A DNA stretch of 64,000 bases from Isoetes taiwanensis (lineage: Eukaryota > Streptophyta > Lycopodiopsida > Isoetales > Isoetaceae): assembly GCA_021234155.1 (NCBI GenBank), contig JAJEKV010000038.1, positions 9,161,458-9,225,457 on the forward strand, given 5' to 3'. The notes under the pieces are model-generated. The model did no database searches. It was not told the origin of the DNA and was given only the letters and a program-made list of their open reading frames with translations. Numbering within the stretch: the stretch's first letter is position 1; each line of letters starts with the position of its first letter. The position numbers and the translations under genes are program-made. This document shows positions 35,572 through 47,134 of the stretch, in pieces.

Positions 35572-37620
35572 CTAGCACAATGTCATCCGCAAAAGAACCT
35601 CACTACATATCCACAAATGTCTACTCCCTGCCTCCATTCTCATGCATCCATTTCTCCACTTCATCGATAAACAATCCAAATAGCAACTGAACATGGACAA
35701 CCCCTTTAACACCAACCTAACTTTGTACTTTGTGGCTCTCATCAAAGGAAAGGAAAGCTCAACAAGAACCCCGCCGATAGAGACATGCCACCGCTTCCGC
35801 AACTCCAATGGTACAGCTATAGCCTCTAACCTAGTTTGTAATTTGTCTCTATGTACTCTGCCAAACGCCTTGACAGATCCATAAAGGCACAATACACCTT
35901 ATTTCCTCTTCCCTTAGCGCTTTACGTGCGGATCACCCTTGGTAACAAGATGATCAACCGTGGAGTGTCCCGACCGAAAACCACCGACATATGGCCCTGA
36001 TATCTCCCCCGATCGCCTTTTGAAGTTTCTCTTGAACCATAGTGGCAAACAATTTAGATAGAATGTTTTCTTATAAATGGGTACAACACGACTAACACAC
36101 CATTTATCCAGAAATGATCCACATTGCAACACAAGATTACATATTTCTGCAAGCTTCTCATGTAAAATTTCACCACCCCATTTACACAGCTCTATTACAA
36201 CCCCTAGATTGTCAGCCGCTTTTCCATTTTTCATGTCACTAAGAGCGCTTTGTACATCATCTTTAGTGAATAAATCACCCATATTTGTAGCTGGTTTTGT
36301 CATGGATCTACATCCTTCTATCATGTACAAACCTTTCACTAACTCTAGAAGTTTATTTTCTGAAAAACTTCCAGCCATTGTCGGTCTTTTGGTGAGCCTC
36401 CAAAATGCTTTAGGTTCATCCATTACAAATTCTTCCATTTTCTTATGATGCAACTTTTGCCATTCTGATTTCTTATGCTTCAAAGACTCTCAATACGCTT
36501 TTATGAGTTTTGCCACCTTTTCTTCTCGATTGTCGGGAATGCTGCTCTTGCTTGGACACAATCATTGTCAAACCACTTCTTTGATACATAATTTCTTTGC
36601 TTCGTGTACCCAAAGACCTTTGTGGCTGCTGTAAGCATGTTAGACACCAAAAATGCATTAAATTCCTCAAGATCCGATGGCCATTTCTGCTGCCCCAACA
36701 AACCATCCAGTTTACTTGCATAATCGCTTGCGAGATTATACCTCAACTTCAGCCGGGGCACATGAATTTTCCTTTTCTGTGAGACCATCAAGGTTGCTTC
36801 CAAGTAAACTTCCAACGGAGCATGATATGACTCCGGTATTCGATCTAAAATCTGAAACTCCTTAAGCTGACTACTTTCTGGACTGCCCACAACCAAATCC
36901 ACCATAGAATTTCCATTAGGTTGAAAACAGGTATATTTACACGTGTTTGGAAATTTTTTGATGCCATTCATAATAATCATGTCCAAAGCACCACATGTTT
37001 GCAGCAAATACATACCCATTTGATTCTGATTTTTATCCGCAACGCATCTATCAAGCCCATGTTCGATTGGATCTCCTTCCATAAGCAAGAGATCTGCACA
37101 ATCCTCAGTGTAAATTGATGCTTGCTGGCTTCCTATTCGGGCATTAAAGTCCCCAACCATGTAAACTTCACCCTTGGCTTTGTATTCTGCTACATCTCTT
37201 GCTAAGTGTAAGAAGTGATCATGGGCATCCAGACCTCCCTGCGCATACACTGGTGATGGGACTGGATCAAGAGGGGCAAAATACACTGCTGCAATGTACA
37301 CAGGTTTGCTACCCTTTACATGCACCCATAGATACTGTTTATACGGACACGTCTTTGTGATTTCAATGTGCTCTTCTATCCCTGCTTTTGCAAAACAAGC
37401 TATCCCTCTCCATCCTCTCTGGCAGTTCCCCTTTGCATTCCAAATAGAATGTACTTTGGTAAAGCCTGGTATACTTTTTAATGGGGATGTATCATGTTCC
37501 CAGGTTTCTGTCAGCAACAACACATCATATCTACAAAGAAAAGTGCTACAAGTGATGACTTTGCTCTCATCCGCACCATGTATGTTCCAGACTAGAACCT
37601 TGAGGGTCTCTACTACCTAT
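35572..37620 (-). pseudogene. LINE ORF2: endonuclease and reverse transcriptase
   Basis: The endonuclease domain opens with LKVLVWNIHGADES near 37590 and continues with LLLTETWE (metal-binding Glu), MVGDFNARIG and PESYHAPLEV. In active AP-type endonucleases the last motif is S-D-H; here Asp is replaced by Tyr, so the nuclease is probably dead. The RT follows with DMKNGKAAD, GGFRSGHSTVDHLV (about 35960) and KAFGRVHRDKLQTRLEAIAV (about 35850), then decays. Frame changes occur near 36490 and 35900. Confidence 0.75.
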
Positions 37621-38366
37621 TTGTTTGAATGCTTGACTACTACTTTCCCATTTCTGATAAAAGCATGCTGGCCGTCTGCTTTCAATACTCTGACCTCTTC
37701 AAGCAATTTCCGTTTTTCTTGCTGCTGTTGCAATGTGAGATCATCATCAAGCCATATTTGATGGCCTTTGAGACTCGCCCTGTTATGCATCACCCTTTCT
37801 CGGGCCTCAACCGAATAGAATCTTAAAATAACTGGTCTATGACGTTCCTCGATTTTTCTACCAACTCTGGAGCATGAACGGACCCCTGGATCATTCAAGA
37901 ACATTTTATTTTTGAATAAATCATCAATTACCTCTGTTAGCTTCTCCCCATCCAATTATGTAAGTCCAGAGACTTTGATGTTCATTGCTCGGTTTGCACA
38001 TTCTTCCAATTCCAGTGCTCTGTCCTGGCCCTGTTTAAAAAGATCTGTTACCCTATTTTCAATGTTTGTGGAGAACTTAGCTACCACGTCTTCTGTATTT
38101 TGTAGGCTGGGTTCTGCACTGACTAGCTTTTCGTTTTCTGTTTGCAATTGCTTGATAAGAGCTTTATCAATTTCCTGTTGAGCCTCTAATTCACATATCC
38201 TGGCCTGCAGTTGCTGGGTTTTTTCTGTCGCCTGTTTCGTCTCCTTCAGAGTATCCTTAAGTAAAGATTTTATGCCTGCGATTTCATCTTTTAATTCTTT
38301 GAGTTGATTCAGGATCTCTTCATCTAAGAGTTCAGCCGATTTGGTGGCCCGACGGCCCTTAGCCAT
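37617..38366 (-). pseudogene. LINE ORF1: coiled coil plus RNA-binding domain, one stop
   Basis: From the ATG at 38366 (MAKGRRATKSAELLDEEIL) one continuous frame covers a coiled coil of about 100 residues (heptads through LKELKDEIAGIKSLL and QLQARICELEAQQEIDKAL), then an RRM-like part (RKIEERHRPVILRFYSVEAR, then VMHNRASLKGHQIW) and a basic C-terminus. The layout is that of L1-type ORF1 proteins, which trimerise through the coil and bind element RNA. A single TAA at 37953-37955 interrupts an otherwise intact 249-codon frame. ORF2 begins almost directly after it. Confidence 0.75.
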
Positions 38367-38961
38367 GGGGCTACGAAATGCGCCTATTAGTAATGGGTGC
38401 CAATCATGCTCCCAGCCCGCGTCCCGTAAAAGGAGCCGCAAGTCAGATGGGAACGCGGCATGCGGCGTTCCTGAAATGGTTTCCAATATTATCCCAAAAT
38501 AAAAAAGAAGATGATATGCTACACATTGGAGAAGATGATACACTACACATTGGCTAGCCGCTTGGTCCATATCAAAGAGAACTATAAGTTTCAAAAAGAT
38601 TTATAAGTTGGAGAGCGAGTGAATTTAGGAATAAACTCATTGTAAAAGAGGCAAAGGAGAAATATCATCTGAAGTAAGCTTAGGCATTATACCACTCAAC
38701 ATTTTCATTTCCTGGGAGAAAAACATTCTGAAATACATGCAAATGCTGATTGTTCATGCATATACGTATATGTGTGGCATGCAATTATAGGATACTTGGG
38801 GGAGTACATCTAGATATGGAACAATTTGAATCTGTTATTATTTACCCATCCCCTTCTCCTGGTATTATAGAGAATCAATCAGATTTTGCAACAGATAGCC
38901 TTATAATAAATGGGCTAGGGCTTATTTAATCCAAATGGCCATTCATTTCTACAACATTTCA

Positions 38962-40124
38962 AAGTATATTAGAGACTATGGGGTCAGGACATGGTGGACG
39001 GGTGAAGCTGACCAGCCAGTACCATCAAGCTTTAGAAGAATCCATTGTCTGCAATTTTCTAGACAATGGATGCGTAGCATGCATGAGCCACAATACAGAT
39101 TCGCTTTTCTGGCAATGCTTCTCACCTTATACAAAAGAAGGTTGCTGCAGAGAATAGAAATTGGCTTATCATCTATTGGTTTCTAGTTCCAAGCAGACAG
39201 TTGTTGTGAGGGCTTCAGATGATTTTTGGCCAAAAGATCCAGCTTCTCATGCCATCCGTATAGCATTTGTAGCATACAATAGCATCTTCTTAGACGAATT
39301 TATGCAACCTGATTGGGACATGTTTCATGTAAGTCTAAATCAATGCTTCTTCACTAGTTTTTGGTCTTTTGCTTATTTACACAAATTTTTGGTGTAGTCT
39401 ACATCCCACAACAGAATGCCATGTTACAGCTCATGTTGTCGAAGGATGTGTTGTTTATGTAAGGTATCTGTAATGTGCAATGCTCATGAAGGAATGTGTC
39501 CAGAATTAGATATGTATCACTGGTGGAGAACATCAATGCAGCGATAAACCAGGCAATCATAACTTTGAGCTGTTAAAGAAAACTTGTGATGCCTGATGGT
39601 TCTATACTTTGAGCTCAACTTCCAGGCCGGCACATTTGTGAATTCCTCTTCTCAGATCCTGTACGAGATCAGTATAGGTAATCAAAATATGTGGATAGGC
39701 ATGATTTGATTCTATACTCTTGATTACATAACCTTAGTGTGAAATTTTTGAACAGCCTGTTAAAGATTTGGAACATGAATAAAACGCGAGTAATAGGGAC
39801 CTTCAATTTCCAGGGTGGTGCTTGTTGCATAGTTAACAAAGTAGGAAAAATGCATGACAAAAATCCAAAAGCTATAATTGGAAGCATATATGCATGAGAT
39901 ATACCACTTTTGAAAGGCATAGCTGGAAGTGGCTGGAACCACAAGATTGTAATTTATGGTCACCGCAATGTTTTGTTTATAAATCCTGCTATATACATGC
40001 ATCCATCCAGTTCTTTACATTTAGTTCTTGTGCAGAGGAGTTAGTGCGTCTTCCAAGAAGTGCGGCTCTGCCAATTACTCTAGAAGTTCTGAACTTCGAA
40101 ATCTTTACAATAGTACCATTGAAG
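38962..40124 (+). pseudogene. Raffinose synthase / SIP-like (GH36) 3' half, broken
   Basis: Six exon blocks in order match the C-terminal half of raffinose synthases and seed-imbibition-type alpha-galactosidases. About 38962-39110: LETMGSGHGGRVKLTSQYHQ then NGCVACMSHNTDSL. 39185-39328: [14 protein letters not shown] and [11 protein letters not shown], donor GTAAGT. About 39397-39463: LHPTTECHVTAHVVEGCVVY. 39542-39677: DKPGNHNFELL. About 39757-39968: SLLKIWNMNK ending in IAGSGWNHKIVIYGHR. 40036-40124: ELVRLPRSAALPITLEVLNF, donor GTAAAT. Defects are one extra A in the DKPG exon, a TGA before DIPLLKGIAG and a poor acceptor at 39397. The N-terminal half is missing and the last exon is not found; LINEs lie on both sides. 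Family members transfer galactose from galactinol to sucrose. Retained introns mean a genomic duplicate. Confidence 0.85.
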
Positions 40125-40264
40125 GTAAATTACATGTTTATCATTGAACCTAGAATTTGCTATTTCTGAGAATTGACATTCTACAAACTTAGATTTGCAG
40201 AATTTAACTTCTGGTTTGTTCTTTGAGGTTGTTTCTTGCTCCAATATTGTGAAAGAGGATTTAA

Positions 40265-42250
40265 AAATAGGAGTCTCTTAAAAAAGGACAAGTGGTCTTG
40301 AGGGCTTCCCTTTTGAGTTCTTTCAAAAGTATTGGGACTGGTTGGAGGATGACATATATGATGCCTTCTATGAGTTTCAGAGATTTAAATGCCTCGATAA
40401 GATTTTGAAGACGGGTTGCATCTCCCTCATTCCAAAGACCCAAGAATATTTATGCCTAGCGACCTATTACATTGCTTTCCTCTGTGTACAAGATCTTTGC
40501 TAAGATGTTGGCAGAAAAAGTTCCGAGATACTTTTACTGACTCTATCTGGTCAACATAATCAGACTTTCTTCCTCGTCGATGTATTCTCAACAATGTGGC
40601 TGCTGCATATGAGGGAATATATTGGGCCCGCTTACAAGGTCATAGAGCGGCGTATCTTAAACTTGATTTTGCTAAAGCTTATGATAGTATTGATTGGGCT
40701 TTCTTGGAGAAGTGTCTTCTTGCTCTTGGATTTGGAGAGCCATTTACAAGAAATATCATGAAGCTTCATACATCAGCAAGGTCTACTGTACTTTTTCAAG
40801 GTGAGCTATCCAATATTTTTGCAATGGGTAGAGGAATTCGACAAGGTTGTCCCTTAGCTCCGTTTCTCTTCACAACTATGGCAGAAGTATTACGCCAGCT
40901 TTTCACTATAGTTACCCTAGGATGGCATCATTCAAGGTCTTCCAATGGATGATGGTTCTCAGGAGGTATGTAATCAATATGCTAATGACACTTTTTTGTT
41001 CCTAATTACCGAGATTGAAAATCTTCATGATGCTAAGCTATTGTTAGACACATTCCCCTTAGCATCAAGAGTTCTTGTAGATGGAAAAAGATGTAATGCT
41101 TTGTGGACGTTGGATAGTCCCGTCCCTCCTTGTATTTTAGACTATCTATGGAAGATTCTTCTGCATGGCAATACCAGAAAGTTACTTAGTATTCCTATTG
41201 GCATTTATGTCTCTAAATCAGATGCTTGGGATGAAATTATTTGAGGATTGCAAAAGCACTGGAATACAGATAAACTATCCATGCCCAGAAGAATCATTGT
41301 AGCTAAATGTATTCTAAGTAATACTCATGTTTATATGGCATCTGCTCTATTAGCTCCTCAGTGTAAGATGGATGAGATTGTGCATATCATCAAGAAATTT
41401 ATTTGGGGTGAAAATGAGGAAGGAGCTGTGATCAAGGTAGCTTAGGCAAAGTGCATTAAACTTAAAGCAGCTTTTGAAGCGTTGAATTTTTACTTCTAAA
41501 GTACGGTGATGATATCGAAGTCTATTTGGAGGATTCTCATTGGTAAAGATGACTCTGCTGGCTTGAGGTTGTTGATGCAGTCGATTTAGCATTATCTTTC
41601 ATCTCATAAGGCCACTATTAAGCCCATCCTTCCTTGGGCTTCGCTTTATCATATACATCCGTACAATAATGCTTCTTCCTTTCTAAAGAGGTTGCTTACT
41701 ACTTGGGACACTGTCATGTCTCTTTTTTATATTAATCCTGAGGCATGTCTTCAATTGTCTACGGCATGCTAGTGGATTCCTTTGCAGGACACTCGAGAGA
41801 ATGCGCCTTTAAGTATTGTTGTTCATCCAGAGACTCAATGATGATGGATAACAGCTGGTATAAGTGCTATTGCAGCTTGGTATGAGTCTAGCCATCTCCT
41901 GTCATGGGAAGTGTTTAAAACAAAATTATTGTTGTACATATGGGATAGAATAATTTGAACTCGTAGCTTTGTGGCCACAAGATTCCGTCCCACAAATTGA
42001 AGTAGATGTATGGGGTTGCCATCAGAGTATCAAGCTAGGGCACTTTATTTCTTCTACCTATAAATTCCTTCTGCGTTCTGAGATCTTGCCTCTGTCAAAT
42101 AGATAGCATCTTCAAGTCCCTTGCCCACAATGGAAGAGTGTTTGGTCATGGGGATGGGATAAGTTGCTTCATCCCAAAGTGGCAGTTCTATGGTGGCAAG
42201 TGATCCATAGATGCCTCAGAGTTTGCTAAGCACCCTCTTCCTCGGATCAT
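40265..42250 (+). mobile_element. LINE reverse transcriptase fragment, rightward
   Basis: The reading starts inside the RT (GLEGFPFEFFQKYWDW, then KTGCISLIPKT). Motif A AAYLKLDFAKAYDSIDW is at 40640-40690, motif B RGIRQGCPLAP near 40835, and the catalytic box near 40980 reads QYANDTFLF where YADDT is expected, so one catalytic Asp is Asn. The connection domain follows (FIWGENEEG), and traces of the C-terminal zinc-finger region (HPKVAVLWWQVIHRCL) run to about 42250. No endonuclease is present, so the copy is 5'-truncated, as is usual for LINE insertions. Frameshifts lie near 40930 and 41245. Confidence 0.8.
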
Positions 42251-43440
42251 TTGAACGACAAAGGTAGCCTGAGCTTGCATCAGTTTTATGCATTTTCCAT
42301 TAGAATCATTCTTACTTCGTTTCTCGAGTTTAGTAGCTTAGTCTCTGTTCCAACAGTGGAATCAATGGAGCGCCGCAACTTCGGTTTGTATAGTTACACT
42401 ACCAGAAGCCAAGGGAAGTGGCCAGTAGGGACTTTATCTTACATAAGAGGCCAAAGCTAGATTCTTCATCTTCTATAGCCATAACTGAACTAAACGCCTT
42501 TAGCATCTAACTCAAGCAGAAGTCACATTTGAGGCTTCGAAAATTTGCCTCCAAAGTGGAACGAGCCAAGATGCATAGGGACCTAATCCATTGCCAATTG
42601 CTAGTAAGTGCAATGTTGTGGCACTGGGTCCGCAGCCCTTAAGGCCTACTAGAAGAAAAACTGAGCTCAATGGTCTTCTGATGGAATGTGCAGGAGCATA
42701 GGTGCATATATGTCCAAACTAAAGAAGATCAGCATCACTTGAAGAGGTATTTTAATGCTTTGCTTTCTTTCTCTGAGATGTGTCAATACTTGAACTTCTA
42801 CGACATAAAAATATATGCACATATAGATGTCTGTGAGAAGCATCTATAAGTATGCTTAAAACATACAGATTTAGAATTGCAATCATCCATATCTTCCAAA
42901 ATTCAATTCCTAAAAAGAACAAAAATCTGAAGGGATCTAGAAGAACAGAAATGTGAATCCGAAATCTTCCATATTTAAGCCATAATCCCATCAAGATGGA
43001 TGCTTGATTGGCCACACTACAAATATCAAATCAAATTGCCATCACTGTAGATATACTTCTTGTGCAAAATGTTCTCATATGCAAAATAAAATATGTTTGA
43101 AGCAAATGGAATCATATGTCAAAAAATAGTCCACTCCCTTCACCATGTAATCTAAGGATTATTTTATTTAGATAATTTTGTAGTATGGGAAGCCGAAACT
43201 TATGGGAACACATCCAGATGGAATCCGCCCCCTGTACATGGTTGAAGTGCCCCCACCACTGTACATGGCTGAAGTGGGTCCTTCCCCAACTAACTTTACA
43301 ATTATCATGGCCACTTTCACAACGAGATGTTGAATTCATGATCTTGGGCACCTTAAGCTCCGCCAAAAAAACTAAGCATAAATTTGAATAAAATACAACC
43401 ATTCAAGAAAACTATCTAGGACATATATAATTCAGTCTCC
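42251..43440. other. No gene identified
   Basis: Short unsupported frames only. A small direct repeat, TGTACATGGYTGAAGTG, occurs twice near 43235 and 43260. Confidence 0.4.
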
Positions 43441-43692
43441 TCAGATTCGATTCCTTTTGTGCCTTACTATTTGAGCGACACGTACACAGTCTTTTTCCTG
43501 GGTACAATCTCCGGCATGATTTTCAGGTGAATTTTTCTTGCATACAAAACAATTGGTGAAATTATTCCGGCAGTTCTGCGGAGGACCTGTGCACTGGGGT
43601 TTTGCGGACAAGGCAGATGCTGCACTGGGGGAGAATGCTATCAACGGATCTGAGAATGCCATCGCCGGATTTGGGGAAGGTTGCTCCTGCAT
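43441..43692 (-). CDS. Small Cys-containing open frame, doubtful
   Basis: An 83-residue minus frame begins MQEQPSPNPAMAFSDPLIAF and carries six Cys in its second half (C..PPQNC....NCFVCKK....DC...KDC). It has no signal peptide or recognised family, and the plus strand is also open here, so GC-rich composition may explain it. Confidence 0.2.
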   Translation of the reverse strand: MQEQPSPNPAMAFSDPLIAFSPSAASALSAKPQCTGPPQNCRNNFTNCFVCKKNSPENHAGDCTQEKDCVRVAQIVRHKRNRI

Positions 43693-44574
43693 TGCTCTAG
43701 CTGCTTCTCGCTATGCCGCCATCAAGAATCTGCAAGGACCGTATGTTCAGAGACAAATGCGAAATCCAAACAGAACCACTCCTGCATGCCAATGTGTCCA
43801 AAATCCGGCCCAGATTATGCGAGGTTTCATATGGCTAGGAGCATAGAAGAACGCAAGCCGCCATATGGCTTTCCCCTTTTTACATGCAATCTTAGATGGC
43901 TTTTCTGTTATGTTGGCTATGGCGGCGCTATAAACTAGCTTTGCAAAGAGATCCGGTTTTTGTTTTGTAGTCTTGCATTCAGGAAGAATGCCGGTCTCTT
44001 CTTTGCAGCAAATCTGGAGTTCTAGGTACGTGGACTGTGTAGCCTAAGTTCATTGACCACTCAGATAGTTGCCATATTTTTTTTCCTTGAAGACATCTGC
44101 ATTTGTGACTTATTCTCTGTAAGAACAGATTTTGTGCTATTGCATGCTTTTGCGGTCTTTATTTGTTTGAATCAAAAATTTTCATCGAGGCATCAATTGG
44201 CATTAGGGCGGATTTGGGGTCTGAAAATGGCCCTTATCTTGGGTTAAAAATTTCCACGTCAGATTCGCCAGGACCAATCAGGTTTGCGCCTTTTTTACGA
44301 AAGTCAGTATTACTTGGCAGGTAGAAGGATGAGCAGGCTTACTTGGCATCCACATGGCGTATTTTCATAGGGGATGCCTGCGTTTTTATTGCAACCATTT
44401 TAATGGCCCGTATTTTCGGAGTCGCCACGCCGCCCAAAATAATGGTGACTTTGACCGCCTACTGTCGGCCGTCACCAACTCCCTTTGTCAAATTTTGGCG
44501 CCAAACTTGAATGCTTCACACTCCCAGCCTCTCTCGTGCATCCTCTCCGCCTTCACTCCTCATCCGCAATCCAT

Positions 44575-44956
44575 GTCTCCTGTAATTTACGTGTTCTTTC
44601 CCCATTTACGTAACTCCCAAGGTCAAGAAGTGGGAGGTTTTGTCTCAATAGGTTCAGGTGAGTATGCTGCCATCAACGAGGGGCAGCATAGAGTTAAGTT
44701 TACAAAGGCTTAAGGCGATGCGGACACATTGATAGGTAGGATAAAAGAGTTCAAGTTGAATTCTAGCGGCCTGAAAGTGGAAAGTATAACAATACGACAT
44801 GCATATACCCCTTCCGATATGGCCAAAGAGCTAATCTCCACCAAAAAACGATTCCCAAAATTGCCCGCAAATAGTAAATTCACCTTTAATCGGGATCACA
44901 CGACGCCGGCTAGTCACCGCTACTTAATCAAGCAGAGAGATAGTTTCGTCGTGTGA
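44575..44956 (+). pseudogene. Small unknown gene ending inside a hairpin, one stop
   Basis: After a pyrimidine-rich leader (CTCCCAGCCTCTCTCGTGC...) the frame opens MSPVIYVFFPHLRNSQGQEV and GFVSIGSGEYAAINEG. A TAA at 44711-44713 interrupts it, and the same frame then continues DADTLIGRIKEFKLNSSGLK and SDMAKELISTKKRFPKLP. It ends at the TGA contained in the right arm of the palindrome at 44894-44958. The frame is also open upstream to 44354. With one stop this is a lightly damaged gene of about 126 codons. I recognise no family. Confidence 0.4.
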
Positions 44957-44958
44957 TC
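44894..44958. repeat. GATCACACGACG palindrome, copy 1
   Basis: GATCACACGACG (44894-44905) and CGTCGTGTGATC (44947-44958) are perfect 12-bp arms around a 41-base loop. Confidence 0.9.
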
Positions 44959-44979
44959 TCCTTTATCTTTTCATTTCTT

Positions 44980-45510
44980 TTCGTTGACACGTGTTTACAA
45001 AACAACTTTATTGTGCGGTTTTATGTTTATCGGGACGTCGTGGATGTAATTCCGGCCAAAAGTATTAGTAGTGTACTTGTCGTGTATCACATAGACATCG
45101 GGAATTGTCCTTTTCCAAGGTATGGATGCATTGACCTAGGCATCCGGTTTTACTGTTGACATGATTATAATGTAAAGGTCGAAACCGAGCTTGAGGCGGT
45201 TGAATTGCCCCCTTTAAGTGAACTTTGTAAGCCACAGCACTAATGAGAACAATGTAATTGCAATGAAGAAATGCATGGTTGCCGGGTGCAAGTGGAATGT
45301 CCGAAACGGAGGCATGAGGATGAGTTTCAAAATCTTCACACCGCTTTGAGGTATTTGCTAACATACTCAGATGGCGCTAGGAAGTTCAAAAGCTCAAGAC
45401 ATATCGTGCTTTCTCCCCCGCCGATTTTGTGGATGGCTTATTTTTTGTTCCGACTGGATGTTCGATTCCACCTAATCATCCGGTCAACTAACAGAGGTCC
45501 GCGTAGTTAA
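44980..45510 (+). pseudogene. Unknown decayed gene
   Basis: A single plus frame carries protein-like sequence across three stops: FIVRFYVYRDVVDVIPAKSI, VYHIDIGNCPFPRYGCIDLG, then KVETELEAVELPPLSELC, and from 45271 HGCRVQVECPKRRHEDEFQN and LHTALRYLLTYSDGARKFKS, ending at 45510. Because the frame is shared, substitutions to stops rather than indels did most of the damage. The family is not recognised. Confidence 0.35.
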
Positions 45511-45559
45511 GTCCTCCTTTAAGTTCGATACTTTCTTCAAAACAATATTTATAATGTTA

Positions 45560-46046
45560 ATTGTCAACTAGAACGAAGGAAAAACTGTAAAAGAGAGGTC
45601 GCATTAACTTTTTGGGAGCCGCTTTGAGGACCATAATGTATTAATTCCGATGCGGTGGATATTCGAAAGTATGGAGAGGGAGGAAGTCATTTATACAGCC
45701 ACCATGGAAAGCGAATGGCCATTATCGAGCTAAGAGTGCTAATGGAGACAGAGGAGATTGCCGACGACTTCCATTATTTTATTGATGGCATTAGGGTTGG
45801 TTACTGAGCAAGAGGGAAATGTAAAGTTTAGTGAGTTCAAGCGATCAACAAGAAATTGTCTATCGCCTAGCGCTTTGAATCTCGGTTTTTATTTGTGTTT
45901 TTGTCCGATGTTTTTAGGGTTCCGTATTTTGTTCGATATTTTTTTAGGGTTCCGCATAATTATTTAAAAACGCTACCATCATATTTTACTTTAACTTGTT
46001 TTTACTATTTATCTCTGCCGGTTGTCTATTTTGTCTCCGGTGTTCG
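45560..46046 (+). other. Degenerate coding traces before the H3-like gene
   Basis: Fragments in different plus frames (for example EIADDFHYFIDGI near 45740 and CFCPMFLGFRILFDIFLGF near 45900) suggest another damaged gene. Two TTTTTAGGGTTCCG runs near 45912 and 45942 look like a duplicated leader. Confidence 0.25.
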
Positions 46047-46049
46047 TAG

Positions 46050-46068
46050 TATAAAGCGCCATCCGGCC
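46050..46068 (+). promoter_or_regulatory. TATA-type core promoter of the H3-like gene
   Basis: TATAAAGCGCCATCCGGCC lies 27 bp before the MARTKQT start. Almost the same string, TATAAACCGCCATCCGCC, precedes the gene at 62232. This shared box is much longer than a chance TATA match. Confidence 0.6.
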
Positions 46069-46076
46069 GAGAAGCC

Positions 46077-46895
46077 ATGGCAAGAACTAAGCAAACTACA
46101 AGGACCCATCCAGTGGTGTAAGGCCGTGATTACATTAGTCCGTCCCTTCATCCCGACCCGGGGTCTCGATAGAGATTTTCCTCCTCCGACCATGCCTAAA
46201 TGGAAGACCCTAAAAGAATCCGCGATGACGACGGGCGGGAGAAGCAACCCGGAGTAAGTAGGAGGTGCACCCCCGGTTCGAGACGCGGAGGATGGAATGT
46301 GAGAGACCGGGCGCAGCGTAATATGACGCCGGAATTATCGGCAGCCGCCATCTTTCTTGCTCTTATCCTCCTTCTCCTCCCGTGGATGCCCGAGAACCTT
46401 CAAATCAAAAGGAGGAGGCCCAACGCCTAAAGGGGAAGGCTAATTTAAATGTGAGGAGACAAATGGAAGAGTCAGGCGAGGAACAGCCTGCAAATGCCAG
46501 GAGGAGACGGCCCGAAGAGTCGGCCGAAAGCAACAGTGCTCAAATGCCGGGTGGGTGAGGGTAGTGGCCGGAAGCGAAGACGAAGCCCTGCATTAAAAGC
46601 GCTTCCGGATTAAGAAGTATCGGGAGCACCGAGATGGTCATTCCGCGCTTCCCATTTGCCGGCTGCTCGTGAAAGAGATTCTGCAAGAGTGTGGTGCGAT
46701 ACATCATACCGCCATGAAATTCAAGCTAACCGCCTTTAAATGCTCTTCAAATGGCTTCGAAGCAAGCATCGGCTTGGCCTGTTCGAGGACTCGCAGCTTT
46801 GCAAAGAATACATGCCAAGCTGGTGACCGTCATGCCCAAGGACATGCGCCTCGCCTTACGCATAAGGGTATGGTCAAAATTTTATGGCTGAATAC
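46077..46895 (+). pseudogene. Divergent histone H3-like gene, frame-damaged
   Basis: The ATG at 46077 opens MARTKQTTR, the start of the histone H3 tail, followed by a stop after 14 codons. The core reappears at 46570-46895: RKRRRSPALKAL, then IKKYREHRDG and LLVKEILQE (helices N and 1), FKLTAFKC, a frame change into GLFEDSQLC, and a second change into IHAKLVTVMPKDMRLALRIR (helix 3 and C-terminus). The order matches histone H3 from the alpha-N helix to the end. The segment between tail and core is about 500 bp, whereas H3 normally needs about 100 bp there, so the gene has an insertion or a long linker as in some centromeric or viral H3 variants. The divergence is far above that of ordinary plant H3. 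Whether it is a cenH3 relative or a viral-type H3 cannot be settled here. Confidence 0.7.
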
Positions 46896-47065
46896 AACAA
46901 GAAGAAAGACCCCCAAAAAAGGCCGGAAGTGCCTTTGTGTTTTTTTCATATGTATAATATTTCTAATGTAATGGCTTTATAAGTTGAATCTCTTAGTCCA
47001 TTTCTTTCTTAGAAGCCTAGCTTCGTGACTTTGTATTTTTTTTTTTTTTTAATGTTATAATGCGA

Positions 47066-47134
47066 GGATCACACGACGCCAAGCAAAGAAGCATTGTGCT
47101 TTTTGTTGCACATAGTAGTCTTCGCGTGTGATCC
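47066..47134. repeat. GATCACACGACG palindrome, copy 2
   Basis: GGATCACACGACG (47066-47078) faces CGCGTGTGATCC (47123-47134), with one base missing in the right arm. It follows the H3-like gene and a T-run. Confidence 0.85.

Larger units (their letters stand above)
34298..38480 (-). mobile_element. Nearly full-length LINE, leftward, with two ORFs
   Basis: The element runs leftward: a GC-rich leader near 38480-38370, ORF1 at 38366-37617, ORF2 from about 37620, and a 3' end made of a (CTTTA)n run at 34298-34327 (GTAAA on the element strand). Such short tandem tails are common in some non-LTR clades. ORF2 is broken in several places, so the copy is inactive. It ends about 480 bp upstream of the raffinose-synthase-like pseudogene, which lacks its 5' half. 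Confidence 0.75.

Noticed and set aside
36077-37761. Long plus-strand open frames
   Set aside because: They lie opposite the leftward LINE ORF2, whose endonuclease and RT motifs are clear, so the plus frames are shadows.
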